Source: CAXSEF01 sp964236585
GTDB taxonomy: Bacteria; Pseudomonadota; Alphaproteobacteria; Acetobacterales; Acetobacteraceae
Length of the DNA: 27,356 nucleotides
Direction: 5' to 3'
Assembly: GCA_964236585.1 (NCBI GenBank)
Contig: CAXSFE010000041.1
Coordinates: 1-27,356 of the forward strand
Shown here piece after piece: positions 21,515 through 27,356 of this stretch. The notes below the pieces were generated by a model, which made no database searches, was not told where the DNA came from, and saw only the letters and a program-made list of their open reading frames with translations. Each line of letters begins with the position of its first letter. Position 1 is the first letter of the stretch. Both the position numbers and the translations under genes were made by a program.

Positions 21515-21877
21515 TCAGAACGGCACGGAGCTGCCGCCGCCGCTGCCGATTGCCGGCATCGACGGATAGGTCTGCGGCCCCGGCCCGGGCGCGTTCAGCG
21601 GCACGCAGGTGAACGCCAGGTCGAGCCCGGTGTCGGACTCGAACGTGCCCCCGAACGGGTTCGCCTCCAGCACCTCCGACTGCAGCGACTTGGCGCGGCA
21701 GTAATCCGCGGCCGCCGTGAACGCGACCTTGCGCGCCGCCGCCCGTCCGCCCGAGAACCCCGATCGCTCGACCGAGATGCTGTAGGCGTTCGGCCCCGTC
21801 GACAGGACACCGGTGTTGCTGGCGCACCCCGCCAGCAGCGCGGCCGCAAGCGGGGCGAGGATCGGGAACAGGCGCAT
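21515..21877 (-). CDS. Small putative lipoprotein
   Basis: A 120-residue protein with a lipoprotein signal: MRLFPILAPLAAALLAGC, lipobox LAGC with Cys18, so the mature form of about 103 residues is lipid-anchored. The mature part (YSISVERSGFSGGRAAARKVAFTAAADYCRA, then DLAFTC) has two Cys that could pair and ends in a Pro/Gly/Ser tail. It resembles a class of small alphaproteobacterial envelope lipoproteins of unknown role. The ATG at 21877 has AGAGGTG (21881-21887) at good spacing. It precedes the binding-protein gene by 35 bp; whether it serves the transporter is open. Confidence 0.8.
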   Translation of the reverse strand: MRLFPILAPLAAALLAGCASNTGVLSTGPNAYSISVERSGFSGGRAAARKVAFTAAADYCRAKSLQSEVLEANPFGGTFESDTGLDLAFTCVPLNAPGPGPQTYPSMPAIGSGGGSSVPF

Positions 21878-21965
21878 GGTCACCTCTCTGAACGCGCGGC
21901 ACGAACCGCTGCCCGGCAGTACCACGAACCCGCCCCGGACCGCCACGCGCCCGCCACGCGCCCCC

Positions 21966-22526
21966 TCAGGCCGCCCGCTGCGCCGCCACCGCCTCCTCCA
22001 GCCACCCCCACGCCTCCCGCTCCGCCGCCCCCGCCGTCTTGTCGATCGCGATCCGCAGGTACGCCATCTCCGCGTTCACCTTCTCGCGCGCCAGCATCCG
22101 CAGCCGGCTCACCAGGATCGCCCCCTCGATCACCGCCGCCGCCGCCCGGTTGTACCCGGGGAACGCCCCATGCACCCCCTCGTGCACCACCCTGCAGTGG
22201 AACCGCGGCCGCACCTCGTCCTCGTGCAGCGCCGACACCTCCAGCTCCCAGTGCGACAGCGCCCCCGCCAGCCGCGGCGGCCGCACCACGTCGGACTCCA
22301 CCACCGCCCACTCCCGCCGCCCCGTCAGCAGCCCCGCGAACACCCGCACGTCCGCCGGGTGGCTCGCCGTCGCCTGCGGCACCGCCCGCAGGTTCGCCAG
22401 CGTCGCCGACGGCTGGAACGGCGCGATCGTCCACATCGTCCCGTTCTGGATCAGCCCCAGCGGCGCCAGGTGCGCCCGGCCGTCGGCGGAGATGGTGGCG
22501 ACGATGGTCTCTCGGATCAGGGGCAT
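21966..22526 (-). CDS. DUF447 family protein (C1-cofactor associated)
   Basis: A 186-residue cytoplasmic protein of the DUF447 family, a flavin-reductase-like split-barrel fold found mainly in methanogens and in methylotrophic bacteria that use tetrahydromethanopterin. It begins MPLIRETIVATISADGRAHLAPLGLI and includes WELEVSALHEDEVRPRFHCRVVHEG and AVIEGAILVSRLRMLAREKVNAEMAYLRIAIDKT. Its reaction is not known; family distribution suggests cofactor synthesis or handling. The ATG at 22526 is supported by homologous N-termini as I know them, not by a Shine-Dalgarno. It is 88 bp upstream of the lipoprotein gene on the same strand and divergent from the small membrane protein gene. Confidence 0.85.
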   Translation of the reverse strand: MPLIRETIVATISADGRAHLAPLGLIQNGTMWTIAPFQPSATLANLRAVPQATASHPADVRVFAGLLTGRREWAVVESDVVRPPRLAGALSHWELEVSALHEDEVRPRFHCRVVHEGVHGAFPGYNRAAAAVIEGAILVSRLRMLAREKVNAEMAYLRIAIDKTAGAAEREAWGWLEEAVAAQRAA

Positions 22527-22741
22527 GGCGTCCGGGCGGCTGGAACTGTGGCTGTCGCGGACAATCCGGGCACGCCGTCCGCCGGCCTCGGGCGCCATAG
22601 AGGCAACTGCCCACCCCGACGTCCAGGACATTGTTCCCCCAACGGACCGGCGAGCCGTGCGGCCAAAGGCACACGATTCCGCTTTGCACTCGGCCGCCAT
22701 CCCGCCCAGGATTTCGGCAAGGCAATGCGGGTGGAGCTGCG

Positions 22742-23278
22742 ATGATCGACACCGGAACCAGCCACGCAGCGACGACCCGCCTGGGCCTCGCGCTGCCCTC
22801 CCTGTCACGCGCCGCGCCCCGTGGCAGGGAGGCACGCGCGGCGGGATGGTCTCCTGCGACCGCGAGGGGCGCCGTGCTGCTGCTGGCACTCGCGGCCGCC
22901 GCCGCGGGGTTCATGGCGACCGACGCGCAGACCGTGGCGCGGGCAGTGGCGTTCGACCCGGAGCTGGCCTGGCTGCTGCGCGCGATGGCCGTGCTCAAGA
23001 TGTCGGCCGCCGCGGCCGCCACCGCGGGGATCGCGTGGCGCCTGGGCAGCCCGGCCAAGCCGGCCTGGCTCGCCGGGTATGCGTTGGCCCTGGCGGCGAC
23101 CTGGGCGGGGCCGGGGCTGATCTGGGACATGGCGCACCTGCGTCTCGGCGCGCTGCTCCTGCACGGCGGCCTGGCCGGCGCGCTGGTGCTGCTGTGGCGC
23201 GACCCGGTGGCCGGCGCGCGCCTTGGGGCGATCATCGACGCGCGACGCCGCGTGCTGCGGGACGGCCCTGCGGCATAG
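22742..23278 (+). CDS. Four-helix membrane protein, unknown function
   Basis: A 178-residue inner-membrane protein that I do not recognise. After a basic 40-residue N-terminus there are four predicted membrane helices near residues 42-60, 78-98, 109-127 and 134-152, and a basic cytoplasmic tail (GARLGAIIDARRRVL). No catalytic motif is visible. The ATG at 22742 has GGAG (22733-22736) five bases upstream. A six-codon frame (22725-22745) ends across the start as ATGA. It is the only plus-strand gene in the C1-cofactor part and ends at a mosaic repeat. Placement suggests, but does not show, a link with C1 metabolism. Confidence 0.7.
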   Translation: MIDTGTSHAATTRLGLALPSLSRAAPRGREARAAGWSPATARGAVLLLALAAAAAGFMATDAQTVARAVAFDPELAWLLRAMAVLKMSAAAAATAGIAWRLGSPAKPAWLAGYALALAATWAGPGLIWDMAHLRLGALLLHGGLAGALVLLWRDPVAGARLGAIIDARRRVLRDGPAA

Positions 23279-23281
23279 GCA

Positions 23282-23514
23282 GGAAAGGTTGAGGCTCTGC
23301 CTCAAACTCCGCCAAGGGCTGGGCCCTTGGATCGCCATCTCTTAAGTGAGGCCGGGCCAGGGGCAGCTCCCTCCGGTGGCCCTTCAAACGATCCAAGCGG
23401 ATCGTTGGAACCTTCGGCCACCTCCGCCTGGCGGGTCTGGGCGTAGCTGGCCAAAGGTTACGATGGCCCGCTTGGGCCATTGGAATGGCCAGCGGAGGGA
23501 GAGCCCAGCCTTGC
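23282..23514. repeat. Mosaic hairpin repeat, copy 6 (enlarged)
   Basis: The longest copy. It begins GGAAAGG with GAGGC-TCT-GCCTC and CCAAGGGC-TG-GGCCCTTGG, shares the linker CTTAAGTGAGGCCGG with copy 7, then carries extra palindromic modules (CGATCC-AAGC-GGATCG and a GGCC-rich TGGCC/GGCCA set at about 23440-23492) before the usual CCCAGCCTTGC end. It lies between convergent genes. Confidence 0.8.
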
Positions 23515-23520
23515 TTCCTG

Positions 23521-24948
23521 TCAGGAGCCTCCCTCGCCCGGCGGCGGCTCGATCCGCACCGCCCTCCCCTCGCGCAGCGTGTGCCCTTCCTCCACCAGCC
23601 GCGTCCTGTCCCGCTGCGCGATCGGCACCGCGACCCCCCACGCCAGCGGCTCGTCCTGCACGTAGCGCTTGCCCAGGCTCCACGCCGTCTCCGCCCGCGC
23701 CAGCTCCGCGCCGAGATAGAACGCGTGCGGCGCATCCCCCGCCACGCCGAGGTCCGGATAGAACGCCATCGTGTCCGCCCCGCTCAGGTGCCGCCCCGCG
23801 CTCCACGCGTGCACCCCGTCCACGGCCGTCGCGATCCGCCAGTTCCGGTCCCGCACCGCCTCCGCCTGCAGCGCGATGTCCTCCACCCCCTGCGTGAACG
23901 GCGAGCGGTCGTGCACCTGCAGCAGCCCGCCGCCATACCCCTTCGGCAGATCGTTGTTCGCCCGCGCCGCGAACATCATCCGCCGCGCCACGTCGTGCTC
24001 GGCCACAGTGCGCCGCGTGTGCGGGCTGACCTGCACGATCAGCACCGCGCGGATCGCCAGCTCCGAGCACACCCCGAGCAGCATCGCCGTGATCCCCGAC
24101 GTGTCCGCGTCCGTCAGCTCCGTGAGGTTGCCCGTCCCCATCAGGATCTCCGCTTCCGGCAGCCTCTCCCGCAGCGCATGATACCGCACCAGCGACGTCG
24201 CGAAGCCGAAATGAATCGGGTCCAGGATCGGGTCGAGGATGCACTCGATCCCCCTCTGCGTCGCCAGCGCGTGCGCCCGCACAAGGCTGTCCAGATCGCC
24301 GTGCACCGACGGGATCAGCACCGGCACCGCCGCCGTCCCCTCCACGACATCCAGCGTGTGCTCGTTCAGGCTCAGCAGGAAGTCCGCCCCCGCCAGCGCG
24401 CCCCGCCGCAGTTCGGCGACGTCCCCGGAGTCCACGCTGACCCGCAGTCCCGCCGCCTTGAGCGTGCGCACCGCCTCCTCCAGCCCGGGGAACGCCACCC
24501 CCGGCTTGCACCCCACGTCGATGACGTCCGCCCCGTCCGCATGCATCAGACGCGCCCGCGCCAGCAGCGCCTCGGGTGACAACGTGATCGCCTCCACGAT
24601 CTCCCCGAAGATCCGGATGTCGTAGCGCGACAGGTCCGCGGGCTTGGCCCCCCGCCCGAGGAACCGCGGCAGGTCCGCCAGCTCGTCCGGCCCCCGCTCC
24701 ACCCTCACCCCCAGCGCGTCGGCCAGCCGCGCCGGATCGACCCCCGCCCGCCCCGGCAGCACCACCCTGTCCACCTCCAATGGCCGGGGCATCCTGCGCA
24801 CGACGATCGCCTCCGTCATCAGTGCCGCGACCTTGACTCCGATGTTGACCACCGACCACTCGAAGCCGAGGTCCCCCAGCCCGTCGAGCACCTGCCGCAG
24901 CCGCCGCTCCGCCAGATGCCCCGTCAGGAACGCCACCCGCTCGCTCAC
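23521..24948 (-). CDS. DUF6513 / dihydropteroate-synthase-like C1-cofactor protein
   Basis: A 475-residue cytoplasmic protein of the DUF6513 type, long called dihydropteroate synthase-like. The N-terminus (SERVAFLTGHLAERRLRQVLDGL) is the family-specific part; residues about 110-340 form a pterin-binding TIM-barrel with GADVIDVGCKPG (140-150), LRVSVDSGD (168-176), FLLSLNEHTLD (190-200) and MGTGNLTELTDADTSG. The C-terminal third holds GYGGGLLQVHDRSPFTQGVEDIALQAE. In methylotrophs the family is tied to tetrahydromethanopterin synthesis; the exact step is not established as far as I know. The GTG at 24948 overlaps the kinase stop as GTGA, so the two are coupled. Confidence 0.85.
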   Translation of the reverse strand: MSERVAFLTGHLAERRLRQVLDGLGDLGFEWSVVNIGVKVAALMTEAIVVRRMPRPLEVDRVVLPGRAGVDPARLADALGVRVERGPDELADLPRFLGRGAKPADLSRYDIRIFGEIVEAITLSPEALLARARLMHADGADVIDVGCKPGVAFPGLEEAVRTLKAAGLRVSVDSGDVAELRRGALAGADFLLSLNEHTLDVVEGTAAVPVLIPSVHGDLDSLVRAHALATQRGIECILDPILDPIHFGFATSLVRYHALRERLPEAEILMGTGNLTELTDADTSGITAMLLGVCSELAIRAVLIVQVSPHTRRTVAEHDVARRMMFAARANNDLPKGYGGGLLQVHDRSPFTQGVEDIALQAEAVRDRNWRIATAVDGVHAWSAGRHLSGADTMAFYPDLGVAGDAPHAFYLGAELARAETAWSLGKRYVQDEPLAWGVAVPIAQRDRTRLVEEGHTLREGRAVRIEPPPGEGGS

Positions 24949-25550
24949 GCCGCCGCCCCGGCCGCGGCGCCCGCCGTCCTGCCCCGCCGCAGCACCCGCC
25001 CCGGCAGCGCCCCGACCGCCAGCCGCGCCGGCACGTCCCCCGGGCCCGCGACCCGCACCTCCCCGTCGAACCGCGCGACGAACCCCGCGAACGCCGCGTC
25101 CAGCCCCGGCGCCCCCGGGTCGCGCTTGACCAGCACCACCGCCCGCGCGCCCAGCCGCACCCCCAGCCACACCGCCAGGCTGTCCGACGTGACCCCCCAG
25201 CCCTTCTCGACGTCCCGCGCCCGCGCCAGCATCGCCGCCGGCAGCCACACCGGCACCCGCCCCTCCGCCAGCGTGCCCGCGATCCCCGCCTCGTCGTCCA
25301 CCGCCACGAACCCCGCCGCCGCCGCCAGCACCAGCCCGAACTGCCCCATCGCCAGCAGCGCCATGTCGTGTGCCACCGCGTCGTCGTAGCCCACCGCCGC
25401 CTGCTGCACACGCACCGCCTCTGCGAACGGCCCGCCGCCCGGCACCAGCACCACCGGCCCGTCCGCCGCCGCCAGCGCGGCCAGCCAAGCCCCGCGCAGC
25501 CCCGGCGCGCCCGCGTGGCTGCCGCCGAGCTTCACGACGACCGGGGCCAT
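24945..25550 (-). CDS. MfnE-like small amino-acid-kinase-fold protein
   Basis: A 201-residue member of the aspartate/glutamate/uridylate kinase fold. It begins VVVKLGGSHAG (phosphate-binding Lys and Gly loop) and has VVLVPGGGPFAEAVR (33-47), DDAVAHDMALLAMGQFGLVLA, VEKGWGVTSDSLAVWLG and AVVLVKRD. It resembles MfnE of methanogens, which phosphorylates an aminomethylfuran on the way to methanofuran, and the Orf7 kinase of methylotroph C1 clusters. The ATG at 25550 is ten bases from a mosaic repeat and has no purine-rich ribosome site; a longer TTG frame would run through the repeat. The C-terminus is Ala/Gly-rich. It overlaps the DUF6513 gene by four bases. Confidence 0.82.
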   Translation of the reverse strand: MAPVVVKLGGSHAGAPGLRGAWLAALAAADGPVVLVPGGGPFAEAVRVQQAAVGYDDAVAHDMALLAMGQFGLVLAAAAGFVAVDDEAGIAGTLAEGRVPVWLPAAMLARARDVEKGWGVTSDSLAVWLGVRLGARAVVLVKRDPGAPGLDAAFAGFVARFDGEVRVAGPGDVPARLAVGALPGRVLRRGRTAGAAAGAAA

Positions 25551-25560
25551 CAGGAAGGAA

Positions 25561-25681
25561 GCAAGGCCAGGGGCTCTGCCCCTGGACCCCGCCAAAGGCT
25601 CGCCTTTGGAAACCTCGACTTAAGTGAGGCCGGTCCAGGGGCGGCTCGCCCCTGGCGGGTCTGGGCAGCGCCCAGCCTTGC
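25561..25681. repeat. Mosaic hairpin repeat, copy 7 (type example)
   Basis: The cleanest copy, 121 bp, with perfect terminal inverted repeats GCAAGGC (25561-25567) and GCCTTGC (25675-25681). In order: CCAGGGGC-TCT-GCCCCTGG, CCAAAGGC-TC-GCCTTTGG, linker with CTTAAGTGAGG, CCAGGGGCG-GCT-CGCCCCTGG and CTGGGC-AGC-GCCCAG. It sits inside the C1-cofactor operon, between the synthase-aldolase fusion and the kinase. Confidence 0.88.
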
Positions 25682-25686
25682 TCGCC

Positions 25687-26772
25687 TCAAGCCCGCACCC
25701 GCTCGATCGCGCACCCCACCACGCCCTCGCCCACGTCGAGCTTCTCCAGCCTGACCCGCACCCGCAGCACCGCCGGGTGCGCCAGCAGCATCGCCGCGAT
25801 GCGCTCCGCCAGCGTCTCCAGCAGGTCGATGTGCTCCTCGATCAGCAGCCGGATCCCGTCTGTGATCACGTCATACGAGAACACGTCCGCCAGCTCCGCC
25901 GTCAGCACCGCCGGCCGCGCCACCGACGCCTCCACGTCGAAGCGCACCCGCTGCTCGTGCCCGTGCTCGAACGCGTACGCGCCCACCTGCATCGGCAGCA
26001 CCAGGTCGCGCACGAACACGCTGTCGGCGCTGTGCGCGTCCTGCACCGCCGGCGCATACCCCCGCGCCGACAGCACACGCAGCTCCCCGCCCGCCGCCGC
26101 GTCGCCTTCCGCCGGGATCAGCGCCCGGATGCGCGCCATCGCCGCCGGATCGAGCGCCGCCGTGCGCTCCGCGCCCTCGCACAGCGCGCCCCTGAACCCC
26201 AGCAGGTCCGGCCCGAGCACCAGCAGCCGCGGCACGTCCGGCGCCTCCAGCGACCCCGCCAGCCCCGCCGTCAGCCCGTGCGCCCGGCACGCCCCCACGA
26301 AGCGCGCCAGCGCCGCCAGCGGCATGTGCGTCAGCAGCCGCCCCGCCCGCTTGCCGCTGGTGTCGAGCATCGCGCCCGCGAACCCGCACTCGGCCAGCAG
26401 CGGCAGCAGCCCGAGGTCCGGCTCCGCGTCCGCGAACAGCACCGCGACCAGGCTCGCCCGCCCCGCCAGCGGCGCCAGCGCCCGCACGCATCCCGCCGCA
26501 TCGCCCCCGGGGAACATCCCCACCTTGACGTCGTCCACCCCGGCCGCCGCCGCCGCCGCGGCCGCCTCCACCACGACCCCCGGCACCATCGGCAGGTCCC
26601 CGGTCACCGCGCTGGTCCGCCGGCGCCCGCCGATCGCCGCCACCGCGTCGCGCAGCGTGTCCGGCGACACCGCGCCCAGCGCACCCCGTGCCGGGTCCTT
26701 GAGATCGATCACGTCCGCCCCGCCCCGCTCGGCGAGCAGCGCCTCGCCGGCCGAGGCGACGCTGGCCAGCAT
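25687..26772 (-). CDS. MfnB-like synthase fused to a dihydroneopterin-aldolase domain
   Basis: A 361-residue protein. Residues 1-235 are (5-formylfuran-3-yl)methyl phosphate synthase (MfnB/DUF556), which builds the furan of methanofuran from glyceraldehyde-3-phosphate: ADVIDLKDPARGALGAV (Lys25), DDVKVGMFPGGD (Lys83) and LDTSGKRAGRLL (Lys141) keep the Lys residues expected of this class. Residues about 250-361 are a FolB-like dihydroneopterin aldolase domain: SVFVRDLVLPMQVGAYAFEH, DVFSYDVITDGI (Tyr300), LLETLAERIA and VRVRLEKLDV (Lys344). So one chain may serve both methanofuran and pterin synthesis. ATG at 26772 starts five bases after the upstream stop, without a clear ribosome site. The longer frame is noise. 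Confidence 0.85.
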   Translation of the reverse strand: MLASVASAGEALLAERGGADVIDLKDPARGALGAVSPDTLRDAVAAIGGRRRTSAVTGDLPMVPGVVVEAAAAAAAAGVDDVKVGMFPGGDAAGCVRALAPLAGRASLVAVLFADAEPDLGLLPLLAECGFAGAMLDTSGKRAGRLLTHMPLAALARFVGACRAHGLTAGLAGSLEAPDVPRLLVLGPDLLGFRGALCEGAERTAALDPAAMARIRALIPAEGDAAAGGELRVLSARGYAPAVQDAHSADSVFVRDLVLPMQVGAYAFEHGHEQRVRFDVEASVARPAVLTAELADVFSYDVITDGIRLLIEEHIDLLETLAERIAAMLLAHPAVLRVRVRLEKLDVGEGVVGCAIERVRA

Positions 26773-26777
26773 GCGCG

Positions 26778-27356
26778 TCAACGCGTCGCGGCCCCCGTCT
26801 CTGCCGCCGCCGCGTCGCCGGCCCCGCCACGCGGACGCTGGAACATGCGGTCCTTGATCAGGTAGCGCAGCCCGCGCGTCCAGGACTCGTCGGTGTCGCC
26901 GCGGATGTCGACGCTGCCGCCGTACAGCAGGTGGTTGTCCGCCACGTCGCGGATCGTGACGTTCACGTTCAGGATCAGCCGCGACACCTTCTGCACCCAG
27001 GCCGCGACCGAGACGCCCGCGCCGAGCTTCTTCGCCTCGTCGACGTCGCAGCCGTTGCAGTCCCACACCTTGAGCTGCGTGCTCTCCGCGTCCACGGCGG
27101 CCACCGTCGCGGGCGGCAGCCTGCTGGTGTCGACCGGCGTGAACTTGCCCGTCGCGACCAGCATCTGCTCCAGGATCGCGTCGAGCTTCTTCAGCCGGTC
27201 GCGCTCCGCCTGCGGCAGCCCCTGCTCGGAGCCCACCAGGCTGGTGTCGTCCATGCTGAACGGGAAGAACGCGGTGCTCTCCGGCGCGACGCCGTCCAGC
27301 GCCGCGTAGTCGCCCGTCATGGGCTTCGGCGCCGGCGCGGCCTCGCCCGCGGCCCC
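26778..27356 (-). CDS. DUF2380/DUF3280-type protein, 5' end outside the window
   Basis: At least 192 residues; the frame is open to the window edge, so the start lies beyond 27356. The ATG at 27320 is probably internal, because the upstream codons read as an Ala/Pro-rich stretch typical of the region after a signal peptide. The rest matches the DUF2380/DUF3280 pattern: AFFPFSMDDTSLVG, LDAILEQMLVATGKFTPVD, CNGCDVDEAKKLGAGVSVAAWVQKVSRLILNVNV and RGDTDESWTRGLRYLIKDRM. The family is probably periplasmic, of unknown function, and recurs beside methylotrophy genes. The Cys-x-x-Cys at the centre could bind metal or form a disulfide. The synthase-aldolase fusion follows after five bases. Confidence 0.78.
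   Translation of the reverse strand, partial: GAAGEAAPAPKPMTGDYAALDGVAPESTAFFPFSMDDTSLVGSEQGLPQAERDRLKKLDAILEQMLVATGKFTPVDTSRLPPATVAAVDAESTQLKVWDCNGCDVDEAKKLGAGVSVAAWVQKVSRLILNVNVTIRDVADNHLLYGGSVDIRGDTDESWTRGLRYLIKDRMFQRPRGGAGDAAAAETGAATR

Noticed and set aside
15541..21569. Several 500-700 residue plus-strand frames opposite the ABC operon
   Set aside because: Pro/Arg/Ala-rich translations of antisense frames.
22725..22745. Six-codon frame overlapping the membrane-protein start
   Set aside because: Too short and without a good ribosome site; the ATGA overlap may be chance.
1..27356. CRISPR array, rRNA or transposase genes
   Set aside because: No regularly spaced direct repeats, no rRNA-like segments and no transposase motifs seen.

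Overview
This is a GC-rich bacterial window (probably above 70% G+C by eye) with dense genes on both strands. I read it as an alphaproteobacterium, probably a Rhodospirillales/Acetobacteraceae-type methylotroph. That is inference from three things: archaeal-like tetrahydromethanopterin/methanofuran C1-cofactor genes at the right end, a selenocysteine tRNA at the left end, and GC-rich intergenic mosaic repeats. No rRNA gene, CRISPR array or intact insertion sequence was seen.

Left part (1-2450): an AT-rich hairpin repeat; selC, the UCA-anticodon selenocysteine tRNA (454-546); a small glycine-rich beta-repeat protein; and nagA (N-acetylglucosamine-6-phosphate deacetylase). Glycan part (2540-10565): a FkbM-type methyltransferase joined to a long coiled coil, possibly coupled to a 33-codon Cys-rich leader ORF; on the other strand a GT4 glycosyltransferase overlapping a two-domain glycosyltransferase; then gmd and a reductase resembling rmd, which together would make GDP-D-rhamnose. 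This looks like a locus for a D-rhamnose-containing surface glycan. A cupin protein and a two-domain VOC protein follow (10841-12319).

Middle part (12488-21877): three evenly built 17-bp palindromes between convergent genes; a TonB-dependent receptor whose 620-bp leader holds a candidate, divergent cobalamin riboswitch and a perfect dyad; then a complete peptide/nickel-type ABC importer (fused double ATPase, two permeases, Tat-type binding protein), preceded by a small lipoprotein.

Right part (21966-27356): C1-cofactor genes, namely a DUF447 protein, a DUF6513/dihydropteroate-synthase-like protein, an MfnE-like small kinase, a fusion of (5-formylfuran-3-yl)methyl phosphate synthase with a dihydroneopterin-aldolase domain, and a partial DUF2380/DUF3280 protein cut by the window edge. 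A small four-helix membrane protein sits among them on the other strand.

Seven copies of one mosaic repeat (about 120-235 bp, ends GCAAGG...CCTTGC or GGAAGG...CCTTCC, each a string of tight hairpins) occupy the gaps, including gaps inside operons. Three genes start directly at a repeat edge with no visible Shine-Dalgarno sequence.
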